A stretch of 64,000 bases of DNA from Azospirillum thiophilum (lineage in GTDB: Bacteria > Pseudomonadota > Alphaproteobacteria > Azospirillales > Azospirillaceae). The translations under genes were made by a program, and so were the position numbers. Position 1 is the first letter of the stretch. Every line of letters starts with the position of its first letter. The DNA lies in the NCBI RefSeq assembly GCF_001305595.1, contig NZ_CP012401.1:1685001-1749000 (forward strand). Reading direction: 5' to 3'. Below the pieces are notes generated by a model. That model saw only the letters and a list, made by a program, of their open reading frames with translations. It had not been told where the DNA came from and ran no database searches. Positions 9,951 through 18,337 of the stretch are shown piece by piece.

Positions 9951-11344
9951 ATTCCATCCTCCGCCAGCCTGAATCCCGTCATCGACAGGCGGGTTTCGGG
10001 ACGCAGGCAATGGCGGGTCCAGGGGCCCGCATGGTCGAAGGGCGTCAGGCAGCTGCCGCCGCGCAGGACCATGCGGTTGCTTGCCAGGCGGCCATTCACC
10101 GCCTCGTCCGGGCCGTCGGGACGGCGGTAGCCGGGGTAGAGGGTGAAGGCGTCAGCGGTCCATTCCCAGACGTCGCCGCACATCTGCCAGGGGCCGGTGC
10201 CGTGGCAGGTTCCGGCGCGCGGGTGGCGGTGGCCGGAGCCCAGCAGATTTCCCATGCTGTCGCAGCATGCTGCCACGGTTTCCCACTCCGCCTCCAGCGG
10301 CAGACGCTTGCCGGCCCAGCGGGCATAGGCGTCGGCCTCGTACCAGCTGACATGGCAGACCGGTTCGCCGGGATCGAACGGCTGCATGCCGTAGAGGGTG
10401 AAGATCTGCCAGCCCGACCCCGAGGCCCCGCCCGATCCGCTGCCGCTGCGTTCCCAATAGAGCGGTGCCATCCAGCCTTCCGCCCGGGCGACCTCCCAGC
10501 CGTCGGACAGCCACAGCTTGCGGTCGCCGTAGCCGCCGGCCTCGATGAAGTCCAGGAACTCGCCGCAGGTGACCGGGCGGGCGGCCAGCCGGTAGGGCTC
10601 CAGCCAGACGCGGTGACGCGGCCCCTCATGGTCGAAGCCGGGCAGCGGCTCAGGACGGCCGACCTCCACCAGCCCGCCGGGTTGCTCCAGCCAGCCGTCG
10701 GGCGGCGCGCCGAGATGAAGGTGGTCGGGCACCGGCTCATAGGCAGGCCGCAGCGGGTTGGACCAGAACGCGTGCTTGATGTGCAACAGCATGCGCTCCT
10801 GATGGCGGCGCTCGTGGGCGATGGTCATTGCCAGCGCCGATTCGGCCTCGTCCCACAACCCGTCATCGATCTGGTCGATCAGGTGCAGCACCGCGGCGTT
10901 GATCTGATCGCGGTGGCGCATGATCTCGGCGGCGCCGGGACGCGACACTATGCGGGGTGGTGCGGGATGCAGGTCGCCGCGCGTCCCGAACAGGTCGAGG
11001 AAGGCAGGGTCGCAGGGGCGATAGCCTGGGCTGAAGGGAATCAGCACCGCCACCTCGAACAGCCAGCTGGTATGGGCGAGGTGCCATTTCGCCGGGGCGC
11101 CGTCCGGCACCGTCTGGACCATCAGGTCTTCCGGCGTCAGGGTGGCGACCAGTTCCGCCGTGCGGGCGCGCGCCTTCTGGAACCGGGTCGCCAGCGCCTG
11201 GCGGCGGTCGCCGGTCGATGCGTCAGGCCCCGGGCTGGGAAACGGGCCGGAAAGTGGAATCGGATGTGTGTCGGGCACGGGCGGTCCCTCTGGAACGACG
11301 TCTTCCGGAGAGTGTCCACCTGGAACGGACCGATTGGAATGCAT
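9947..11344 (-). CDS. egtB: EgtB-type sulfoxide synthase (ergothioneine biosynthesis)
   Basis: A 465-residue non-haem iron enzyme of the EgtB family, which joins cysteine or glutamylcysteine to trimethylhistidine on the way to the thiol antioxidant ergothioneine. The N-terminal DinB-like part carries the metal ligands in KWHLAHTSW and IAHERRHQERMLLH; the C-terminal formylglycine-generating-enzyme-like domain ends in MCGDVWEWTADAF, VLRGGSC and TGFRLAEDGI. A proline-rich N-terminal extension of about 40 residues may not be translated. The histidine methyltransferase EgtD, often adjacent, is not in this window. Expression is likely monocistronic: rpmG lies upstream across a terminator. Confidence 0.87.
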   Translation of the reverse strand: MHSNRSVPGGHSPEDVVPEGPPVPDTHPIPLSGPFPSPGPDASTGDRRQALATRFQKARARTAELVATLTPEDLMVQTVPDGAPAKWHLAHTSWLFEVAVLIPFSPGYRPCDPAFLDLFGTRGDLHPAPPRIVSRPGAAEIMRHRDQINAAVLHLIDQIDDGLWDEAESALAMTIAHERRHQERMLLHIKHAFWSNPLRPAYEPVPDHLHLGAPPDGWLEQPGGLVEVGRPEPLPGFDHEGPRHRVWLEPYRLAARPVTCGEFLDFIEAGGYGDRKLWLSDGWEVARAEGWMAPLYWERSGSGSGGASGSGWQIFTLYGMQPFDPGEPVCHVSWYEADAYARWAGKRLPLEAEWETVAACCDSMGNLLGSGHRHPRAGTCHGTGPWQMCGDVWEWTADAFTLYPGYRRPDGPDEAVNGRLASNRMVLRGGSCLTPFDHAGPWTRHCLRPETRLSMTGFRLAEDGI

Positions 11345-11419
11345 GCATCCGTGGTGCGACCGTCACCGCAATTAGCGGGAGCGGCCGGATGCCGCACTTG
11401 CAAAGGCCGAAAAGCGAAA

Positions 11420-11455
11420 AGACCAAAACGAAAAGGCCGCCAGGAAGGCGGCCTT
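11420..11455 (-). terminator. rpmG terminator
   Basis: A 9-bp stem AAGGCCGCC/GGCGGCCTT with a 5-base loop (11433-11455) follows the rpmG stop codon. On the transcript the stem is followed by TTCGTTTTGG, a U-rich tract. This is a standard intrinsic terminator. Confidence 0.85.
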
Positions 11456-11490
11456 GTTCATTCGAAGCACAGCTCAGTGTCGGCCAAGCC

Positions 11491-11658
11491 TTACTTGATC
11501 TTGGCTTCCTTGAACTCGACGTGCTTGCGCGCCACCGGGTCGTACTTGCGGAACGACAGCTTCTCGGTGGTCTTCTTCGGGTTCTTCTTCTTCACGTAGA
11601 AGAAACCGGTGTCAGCCGTGCTCACCAGCTTGATGAGGACGGTGTTCTGCTTGGCCAT
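11491..11658 (-). CDS. rpmG: 50S ribosomal protein L33
   Basis: A 55-residue basic protein with the L33 pattern ([51 protein letters not shown]). It has no CxxC pairs, so it is the zinc-independent form. It is a single-gene unit: own promoter about 70 bases upstream and an intrinsic terminator just downstream. The 5' leader holds a strong hairpin followed by seven U residues, described separately. Confidence 0.97.
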   Translation of the reverse strand: MAKQNTVLIKLVSTADTGFFYVKKKNPKKTTEKLSFRKYDPVARKHVEFKEAKIK

Positions 11659-11673
11659 GATCTCGATCCCGAC

Positions 11674-11705
11674 AAAAAAATCCGTGCCCCGCCGGCCCGG
11701 CGGGG
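11674..11705 (-). promoter_or_regulatory. Hairpin plus U7 tract in the rpmG 5' leader
   Basis: On the transcript a 9-bp GC stem CCCCGCCGG/CCGGCGGGG with a single-base loop position (11687-11705) is followed after six bases by UUUUUUU (11680-11674), then by the rpmG start 15 bases later. It sits between promoter and start codon, the place of an attenuator, but the U run is offset from the stem. Confidence 0.45.
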
Positions 11706-11723
11706 GCGGCGTCGTAGCGGCGG

Positions 11724-11751
11724 AACATACCGTCTGACGCCGCGATGTCAA
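11724..11751 (-). promoter_or_regulatory. rpmG promoter
   Basis: Minus-strand TTGACA (11746-11751) and TATGTT (11724-11729) are separated by 16 bases, a good sigma-70-type pair. The expected start near 11717 gives a leader of about 60 bases. Confidence 0.65.
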
Positions 11752-11818
11752 GCCCTATGGACGGTCGGACTGCGGTCAAATCGGCGGATGCCCCACCGAT
11801 GCCCCGGTGCCCTCAGTT

Positions 11819-13435
11819 TCAGCGTTCCGCCACGGTGTTGACCACGGCCATGGCGACCGCGCGCTGGTACAGCGCCGGCTCCGACAAAAGCCGCATCGCG
11901 ACCTTCAGGTCCAGGTCGGGCTCATGCTCCTTCCACGGACAGGCCTCGCGCAGATGGCTCAAGGCCTGTTCGTCGTCCGCGGCCTTGGAGCGCCAGCTGG
12001 CAATCTGCGCCGGGCGCAGCCGCCCCTCGCGCAGGTCGGACAGCAGGATGTCCGGATCGGTCTGGCCGGCACGGCTGGTGCAGACGGTCGGCTGCACGCC
12101 CTGACGGTGCAGTGTGTAGCCGGCCGGGGTGTAGATGCGACTCCAGGTTAGGAACAGCTCGCCGTCGTTGGGCAGGCGCGTCACCGTCTGGACGCTGCCC
12201 TTGCCGTAGCTGGACGCCCCCACCACCACCGCGCGGCCCGAGTCCTGCAACGCCGACGCCACCACCTCGGCGGAGGAGGCGGAGCGGCCGTCGACCAGCA
12301 CCACCAGCGGCAGCCCGTCGAGCAGGTCGTCGGGATTGGCGTCGAAGCGCTGGCGGCTTTCGGGGTTTCGCCCTTCGGTGGAGATGATCCGGCCCCGGCG
12401 CATGAACAGGTCGGCCACCGAAACCGCCTGGTCGAGCAGACCGCCAGGATTGCCGCGCAGATCCAGCACCATCCCGCGCAGGGTCGGGCCGGCGGTCTGG
12501 CGGATGGTGGTCACCGCAGTCCGCAGGCTGGATGCCGTGGTGGCGTTGAAGCGGTCCAGCTTTACGAGCCCGACGTCGCCGGACAGCGAATAGGAGATGG
12601 TGTTGGGCACGACCCGCTCGCGTCGCAGCGGCAGGCGCCGAGGGGGGGTGCCGTCGCGTGCGACCGTCAGCGTGACGAGGGTGCCCGTCGGGCCGCGCAG
12701 CCGGTCGCGCATGTCCGTCCCGGTCATCCGGCTCGTCAGCTCGCCGTCGATCGCAAGCAATTGGTCGCCGTCGAGGATGCCGACGCGTTCGGCCGGGCTG
12801 TGCGGCGTGACGTCATGCACGGTGACGCGGCCGTTCGTGCCGCTGTCCAGCGAGAGGCCGACGCCGCCATAACCCTCGCGTTGCGCCCGCTCGTTGGTCG
12901 CACGCTGAACGCCTGTATAGCGGGAATAGCCGTCGAGGTCTGCGGTGACTCCGTCGAACACCACTTGGTAGAGCCGTTCCGACGTCGCCTTGGACAGCGC
13001 CGGGGAATGGCTGCGGGCGCGGTCGATGACGCGGGTGGTCAGAGTGGCCCAGCCGCTGGCATCACCTGCCGAGGCGACGCCGTACTCCGCCGCGAGCGAG
13101 CCCGACACGTACAGACGTACGATGCTGCCGGTGCGCTCCACCGTCACGGCTGGATCGACGGATGTCAGTCCCTTCAGCCCGTCCATGCCCAGCCGGTCGA
13201 AGGACACCGCCTCCAGATAGACCTCGGCGATCTTGCCGAAGCCGACGGCGAAGACCTGCTCGCTGATGGATTCGGAGGCGGCGCCCGGCGCGGCTCCGCC
13301 CGCGGCCCGGGACGGGGCGGCATGGAGGGCGGTTGTGGCGGTGAGGGCAAGCAGGGCGGCGGCGGGAAGGAGGGCCGAATGCCGGAATGCCGGACATTTG
13401 AGCGATTGGCGCAGGCGCTGCGCCAAGCTCGACAT
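11819..13435 (-). CDS. S41-family C-terminal processing protease with PDZ domain
   Basis: An exported serine protease of the CtpA/S41 family. From this start it has 538 residues: a signal peptide (hydrophobic LLPAAALLALTATTALHA), a PDZ domain with the region GYGGVGLSLDSG through LLAIDGELTSRM, and the protease core. The catalytic Ser-Lys dyad is visible as VDGRSASSAEVVAS and SSYGKGSVQTVTR. Such enzymes trim periplasmic proteins or murein hydrolases. The start is uncertain: in-frame starts also occur at 13492 (MAKCDH) and 13570 (GTG), but only 13435 gives a compact signal peptide. A large inverted-repeat structure lies just upstream of it. Confidence 0.85.
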   Translation of the reverse strand: MSSLAQRLRQSLKCPAFRHSALLPAAALLALTATTALHAAPSRAAGGAAPGAASESISEQVFAVGFGKIAEVYLEAVSFDRLGMDGLKGLTSVDPAVTVERTGSIVRLYVSGSLAAEYGVASAGDASGWATLTTRVIDRARSHSPALSKATSERLYQVVFDGVTADLDGYSRYTGVQRATNERAQREGYGGVGLSLDSGTNGRVTVHDVTPHSPAERVGILDGDQLLAIDGELTSRMTGTDMRDRLRGPTGTLVTLTVARDGTPPRRLPLRRERVVPNTISYSLSGDVGLVKLDRFNATTASSLRTAVTTIRQTAGPTLRGMVLDLRGNPGGLLDQAVSVADLFMRRGRIISTEGRNPESRQRFDANPDDLLDGLPLVVLVDGRSASSAEVVASALQDSGRAVVVGASSYGKGSVQTVTRLPNDGELFLTWSRIYTPAGYTLHRQGVQPTVCTSRAGQTDPDILLSDLREGRLRPAQIASWRSKAADDEQALSHLREACPWKEHEPDLDLKVAMRLLSEPALYQRAVAMAVVNTVAER

Positions 13436-13586
13436 GGCGGGGATCCGAAGCGGCGATACGCGCGAGGGCACGGTGTGATCGCACTTGGCCATGGGGCTAA
13501 CCGCGGCCTCCCTTTCCTGCAACCGGATCGGAGGAGGATGTTCCCGATCCCGGATGGGTGATAGATACACCTTCGTTCAGGAGGGC

Positions 13587-13733
13587 GGGCGGGACAAAAT
13601 TGCGGAGGATTTCGCAATATCGTGAAATGTCCCGCCCTGTGGCGCCAAGGCCACGCTTGTATGGTGGGACTGTGGCAAACCCCAGGCGCGGCCACGAAAC
13701 CGCCACAGTGCCCAAGCGTTGCCGTGGCGCCAC
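13587..13733. repeat. Two adjacent nested inverted-repeat structures 3' of rnr
   Basis: Element one: GGGCGGGACA (13587-13596) pairs with TGTCCCGCCC (13628-13637), enclosing ATTGCG (13599-13604) and CGCAAT (13613-13618). Element two: GTGGCGCCA (13639-13647) with TGGCGCCAC (13725-13733), ACGCTTG (13653-13659) with CAAGCGT (13713-13719), and ACTGTGGC (13669-13676) with GCCACAGT (13702-13709), with a symmetrical 5/5 internal loop. The second begins about 20 bases after the rnr stop codon on the minus strand. Confidence 0.75.
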
Positions 13734-13752
13734 GGTATCGGATGGTTACCGC

Positions 13753-15924
13753 TTAGCCGTTCGAGTCGGCGAGCCGGAACAGCGTGCTGCCGCTGATCGG
13801 ATCCGCCTCCACCAGTACGATCCCTACCGGGCTGCCGAGGCGGTACGTCCGGCCCGTACGCTGGCCGGTCAGCGTATGTGCGGCTTCGTCATGGTCGTAC
13901 CTGTCGTCGGGCAAGGTGCTGACCGGGATCAGCCCGTCGGCTCCGCTCTCGTCCAGCCGGACGAACAGGCCGAAGCGGCTGACGCCGGAGATGCGGCCGC
14001 CGAACCGCTCCCCCACCCGGTCGGCGAGGAAGGCGGCGGTGTAGCGGTCCACCGCATCGCGTTCCGCCGTTGCGGCGCGGCGCTCGGTCCGGGACAGATG
14101 CTCCCCGACCTCCGCCAGCCGGCCAAGCGTCTCGTCGTCCAACCCGCCGACCCCCAGCCCCAGCGTGCGGATCAGCGCCCGATGGACGATCAGGTCGGCA
14201 TAGCGGCGGATCGGCGAGGTGAAATGGGCGTAGCGGTGCAGCGCGAGCCCGAAATGCCCGATATTGTCGGGGCTGTAGGCGGCCTGGGCCTGGGCGCGCA
14301 GGATGACCTCGCTGACCAGCGTCGCATGCGACGTGCCCGCCACCTTGCGCAGGATGCGGGTGAACTGGTCGGGCGTCAGGTCGGCGCTCTTGCCCAGCGG
14401 CTGGCCGATGCCGGCGAGGAAGCCGCGCAACGCCTCCATCTTGTCCATCGAGGGGCGGTCGTGGATGCGGTAGAGGCCGGGCATGCTGCGCCCCTCCAGC
14501 ACCTCGGCGGCCGCGACGTTGGCGGCGATCATGAACTCCTCGATCAGCCGATGGCTGTCGTGGCGTTCGCGCACCGCGATCTCGGCGACCCGGCCGCGCC
14601 CGTCGATCCGCACCCGGCGTTCGGGCAGGTCCAGTTCCAGCGTGCCGCGCTTGGCGCGCGCGCCGGCCATCCGGGCATAGGCGGCGAACAGCGGGGCGAT
14701 CACGCTGCCGGCCAGCGGCGCCGTCTCCTCGTCGGGCCGCCCGTCGTGGCACGCCTGCACCTGGTCATAGGTCAGCCGTGCCACCGACCGCATCAGGCCA
14801 CGGACCAGCCGATGCCGGATCAGCACACCGTTGCGGCCGATCCACAGGTGGAAGGCGAGGCAGGCGCGATCCTCCCCCGGCCGCAGCGAACAAAGCCCGT
14901 TCGACAGCGCCTCCGGCAGCATCGGCACGACGCGGTCGGGGAAATACACCGAGTTGCCGCGCTCGTACGCCGCCCGGTCGAGTGCCGATCCGGGCCGCAC
15001 ATAATAGGACACGTCGGCGATGGCGACGATCAGGTGCCAGCCCTCCGGGTTCTCCGGATCGCTGTCGGGCTCGGCCCACACTGCATCGTCGAAATCGCGG
15101 GCATCGGCCCCGTCGATGGTGACCAGCGGGATGTCGCGCAGATCCTCGCGTTGCATCAGCGCCGGCACCGCCGCCAGTTCCGCTTCGCGCAACGCTGCGT
15201 GGGGGAAGACGGTGGGCAGGCCATGGGCATGGATGGCGATCAGGCTGAAGGCGCGCGGCTCTTTGGTGGAGCCCAGCCGCTCCACCACGCGAGCCTGCGG
15301 CTGGCCGGCGCGCCCGGCCGGCAGGATGTCGGCGAAGACGAGGTCGCCGGGCTCCGCTTCGCCGCGGTTGGGCGGCAGAACCAGGAATTCGGTCTTGTGG
15401 CGGCGGTCGGTCGGCTGGAGGCGCCCTCCTTCGGCGCTCGGCCGGTAGACGCCGAGGATGCGGCCCTCGCGCTCGCCACCGTCCCCGCTGCCGATGCGGC
15501 GGATGACGCGGGCCTCATAGAGACGGTCGTTGATGCGGGCGAGCTTCGCCAGCAGCGTGTCGCCGACGGTGGGCGGCCTGTCCTCGCCGCGGCTCCTGCG
15601 CTCGGGCAGCAGGAAGATGCGCGGCGGGTTGCCCTCGCCGGTCCAGGTCAGCGGGCGGGCCGACAGCTCGCCGTCGGCATCGGCGCCGGTGACCAGCAGC
15701 ACGGCGACGGCCGGCAGGGATTGCGGCGGGGCGACGCGCTTGTTGCGCCCGCGCTCCACCGTGCCGTCGGCCTCCAGATCGCGCAGCAGATCCTTCAGCA
15801 TCTCGCGGTCGGCCGAGCCGGACAGCTTGAAGGCGCGGGCGATCTCGCGCTTGCCGACCGGGGTGGTGCTGGACCGGATGAAGGCGAGGATGGCGTCCTT
15901 GCTGGGGAAACGGCTGTCGGTCAC
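13753..15924 (-). CDS. rnr: Ribonuclease R
   Basis: A 723-residue 3'-to-5' processive exoribonuclease for structured RNA. Order: N-terminal winged helix (SKDAILAFIRSSTTPVGKREIARAF), cold-shock/OB domains, the RNB catalytic domain with the acidic cluster VTIDGADARDFDDAV (about 278-292), and a C-terminal S1 domain (DRVGERFGGRISGVSRFGLF). It ends soon after the S1 domain, so the lysine-rich tail of E. coli RNase R is missing, as is common outside enterics. A gene for an IalB-like protein lies 48 bases upstream on the same strand. The gene is followed by a large inverted-repeat structure. Confidence 0.95.
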   Translation of the reverse strand: MTDSRFPSKDAILAFIRSSTTPVGKREIARAFKLSGSADREMLKDLLRDLEADGTVERGRNKRVAPPQSLPAVAVLLVTGADADGELSARPLTWTGEGNPPRIFLLPERRSRGEDRPPTVGDTLLAKLARINDRLYEARVIRRIGSGDGGEREGRILGVYRPSAEGGRLQPTDRRHKTEFLVLPPNRGEAEPGDLVFADILPAGRAGQPQARVVERLGSTKEPRAFSLIAIHAHGLPTVFPHAALREAELAAVPALMQREDLRDIPLVTIDGADARDFDDAVWAEPDSDPENPEGWHLIVAIADVSYYVRPGSALDRAAYERGNSVYFPDRVVPMLPEALSNGLCSLRPGEDRACLAFHLWIGRNGVLIRHRLVRGLMRSVARLTYDQVQACHDGRPDEETAPLAGSVIAPLFAAYARMAGARAKRGTLELDLPERRVRIDGRGRVAEIAVRERHDSHRLIEEFMIAANVAAAEVLEGRSMPGLYRIHDRPSMDKMEALRGFLAGIGQPLGKSADLTPDQFTRILRKVAGTSHATLVSEVILRAQAQAAYSPDNIGHFGLALHRYAHFTSPIRRYADLIVHRALIRTLGLGVGGLDDETLGRLAEVGEHLSRTERRAATAERDAVDRYTAAFLADRVGERFGGRISGVSRFGLFVRLDESGADGLIPVSTLPDDRYDHDEAAHTLTGQRTGRTYRLGSPVGIVLVEADPISGSTLFRLADSNG

Positions 15925-15972
15925 GGGGCGGGGGGTCCGTCGGTTCTTGTCGTGGGAAAGGCTATATAGGGA

Positions 15973-16545
15973 TCAATCCGCGCCGGGGCTCGTCGCCCAG
16001 GGTCGGCCTGCCATCGCGCGCACCGCCTCGCTGCGCTCCAGCGCCTCACGGAAGCCGGCGAGCGGGAAGCGCACCTCCGTCTTCTCGCCGGCCGGCGACT
16101 GGCCGACGATGGAGACCTCCGGCGCCGGAGCGATCTTCTCGACCATGCGGCGGTTGATGTCGGGATCGGTCACCGCACAGGTGTTGGTTTCGAAGCGGTA
16201 GGGCTTGCAGGGGGAATCGGGCTTGAACACGGCGCGGTCGGACCAGACCCGCACCAGCTTGTCCAAATCCAGCGAGTCGGCGGAGACGCGGAAGCGCAGC
16301 CCCTCCCGCCATTTCTCGGTCGACCGCAGCCAGACCAGCCGGGCGGTGCGGTCGTTGGCGCCGCGGGCGGTCAGTTCGCATTCCACCTGCCGGGTGGATG
16401 GCCAGAGCTGGCAGTAGAGCTTCCAGGACTTGAAGGTTTCGTCGAACTCCTGGAAGGGCCGGTTGTCCGCCACGGCCGCGGGAGCGGCGGCGATCAGCAT
16501 CGCCAGGGCGAGGATCAGGCGCAGTCCGTGGAGGCAGGCGGGCAT
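15973..16545 (-). CDS. IalB-like exported protein
   Basis: A 190-residue protein with a clear signal peptide (LRLILALAMLIAAAPAAVA, then DNRPFQEF). The mature part opens with FDETFKSWKLYCQLWPSTRQVECEL, resembling the W-x-x-x-C start of the invasion-associated locus B family common in alphaproteobacteria, and has a second cysteine pair further on (SPCKPYRFETNTCAV), compatible with two disulphides. The family's role is unclear despite its name. The start at 16545 is chosen because it gives the signal peptide; upstream the frame runs into a dispersed repeat. Confidence 0.6.
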   Translation of the reverse strand: MPACLHGLRLILALAMLIAAAPAAVADNRPFQEFDETFKSWKLYCQLWPSTRQVECELTARGANDRTARLVWLRSTEKWREGLRFRVSADSLDLDKLVRVWSDRAVFKPDSPCKPYRFETNTCAVTDPDINRRMVEKIAPAPEVSIVGQSPAGEKTEVRFPLAGFREALERSEAVRAMAGRPWATSPGAD

Positions 16546-16586
16546 GGGGCGGTCCTGTGGAGCTGTTCTGAGACGGGAGGGTGTCG

Positions 16587-16764
16587 CCCCCACCCTAACC
16601 CTCCCCCGCTGGGCGGGGGAGGGGACAAGTGCTTGTGCGGGAAACTGCGTGCGGGAGAGTGCCGGCAAGTCCCTCTCCGCCCAGCTTTCGCACAAAGCAA
16701 CGCTTTGTGCTGACGCGGCAGGCGGACCAAAGATCCGCTGAGAGCGGGGGAGGATAGGTGGGGG
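16587..16764. repeat. Dispersed GC palindrome, pair of inverted copies
   Basis: At 16587-16624 the element CCCCCACCCTAACCCTCCCC is followed by CGC and its mirror GCGGGGGAGG. A second, inverted partial copy (AGCGGGGGAGGATAGGTGGG) occurs at 16743-16764. The two form the ends of a 178-base unit between the IalB-like gene and aroC. Related copies occur at about 30.2, 35.7 and 37.1 kb. Confidence 0.75.
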
Positions 16765-16791
16765 TCCAACCTCCCAAGGAGCCTCCGCCCT

Positions 16792-17868
16792 TTACTCGCG
16801 CCGCTCCACCCGCCGGCGCAGCAGATGGTCGGCCAGCACGCAGGCCATCATCGCTTCGCCGACCGGGACGGCGCGGATGCCGACGCAGGGGTCGTGGCGG
16901 CCCTTGGTCAGGATGTCGGTGTCGTTGCCGGCGGTGTCCACCGTCTGGCGCGGTGTCAGGATGGAACTGGTCGGCTTCACGGCGAAGCGGACGACGATGT
17001 CCTGCCCGGTGGAGATGCCGCCCAGGATGCCGCCGGACTGGTTGGACAGGAACTGCGGCAGGCCGTCGGGTCCCATGCGCATCTGGTCGGCGTTCTCCTC
17101 GCCGGTCAGTTCCGCGGCGGCGAAGCCGTTGCCGATCTCGACGCCCTTCACCGCGTTGATGGTCATCATCGCGCAGGCAAGGTCGCTGTCGAGCTTGTCG
17201 TAGAGCGGGTCGCCCAGCCCGACCGGCACGCCGGACGCCACCAGCTCCACCACCGCGCCGACCGACGAGCCGCTCTTGCGGATGCCGTCGAGATAGTCGG
17301 CCCACTGTGTGGCCGCGACCGGATCGGGGCAGAAGAAGGGGTTGTTGTCGATCTCCGCCCAGTCCCAGCGGCTGCGGTCGATCCTGTGCGGGCCGATCTG
17401 CACCAGGGCGCCGCGCACCTGGATGGCACTGCCCAGCACCTTGCGCGCCACCGCGCCGGCGGCGACCCGGCAGGCGGTTTCCCGCGCCGAGGAGCGGCCG
17501 CCGCCGCGATAGTCGCGGATGCCGTATTTCTGCCAATAGGTGTAGTCGGCATGGCCGGGCCGGAACTTGGCCGCGATGTCGCTGTAGTCCTTGGAGCGCT
17601 GGTCGGTGTTCTCGATCAGCAGCGAGATCGGGGTGCCGGTCGTCCTGCCCTCGAACACGCCGGACAGGATCTTCACCTGATCGGGTTCCTGGCGCTGGGT
17701 GGTGTAGCGCGATTGGCCGGGGCGGCGCTTTTCCATCCAGGGCTGGATGTCCGCTTCCGTCAGGTCCAGCAGCGAGGGGCAGCCGTCGACGACGACGCCG
17801 ATGGCCGGACCGTGGCTTTCGCCCCAGGTGGTGAAACGGAAAAGCGTGCCGAAGCTGTTGCCGGCCAT
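16792..17868 (-). CDS. aroC: Chorismate synthase
   Basis: Last step of the shikimate pathway, making chorismate from EPSP with reduced FMN. The 358-residue protein starts [20 protein letters not shown], exactly the AroC signature 1 region, and carries [20 protein letters not shown] (about residues 125-144) and [17 protein letters not shown] near the end. ATG 17868 is preferred: GGGAGG lies eight bases upstream and the protein then begins like all family members; the frame is open for another 26 codons upstream. No other aro gene is adjacent. Confidence 0.96.
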   Translation of the reverse strand: MAGNSFGTLFRFTTWGESHGPAIGVVVDGCPSLLDLTEADIQPWMEKRRPGQSRYTTQRQEPDQVKILSGVFEGRTTGTPISLLIENTDQRSKDYSDIAAKFRPGHADYTYWQKYGIRDYRGGGRSSARETACRVAAGAVARKVLGSAIQVRGALVQIGPHRIDRSRWDWAEIDNNPFFCPDPVAATQWADYLDGIRKSGSSVGAVVELVASGVPVGLGDPLYDKLDSDLACAMMTINAVKGVEIGNGFAAAELTGEENADQMRMGPDGLPQFLSNQSGGILGGISTGQDIVVRFAVKPTSSILTPRQTVDTAGNDTDILTKGRHDPCVGIRAVPVGEAMMACVLADHLLRRRVERRE

Positions 17869-17990
17869 GGTGACATCCTCCCGAGACGAACCCGCGACCT
17901 GATGGCGGGTGCCGCGTTTCTTGCGGCCTTTCGGCGGCAAGGTCAAGGAGGCGATGCGCTGATTTTAAGGTGGAATTTCAAAAGAGGGAA

Positions 17991-18065
<75 letters not shown>

Positions 18066-18101
18066 GCCAGATGCAGGCGCCCGCTGACGGGATCGGAGGA
18101 A

Positions 18102-18176
<75 letters not shown>

Positions 18177-18337
18177 CCCGATAACCGATCATCGCCGGGG
18201 CGATGCGTCCGGGTGAGGCGTCCAGGCTAGGCCGCCCCCCGAAGTGGCGCGGGTTATGCCACAGGCCCTTGGGGGATGCAAGCGCTTAAAATCACCCCAC
18301 GCCGCACTTTTCTCCGCCTCCGGATTTATGCCCGGAC

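Noticed and set aside
13558..15969. 803-codon open frame opposite rnr
   Set aside because: Same effect: antisense shadow of a real gene with clear RNB and S1 motifs.
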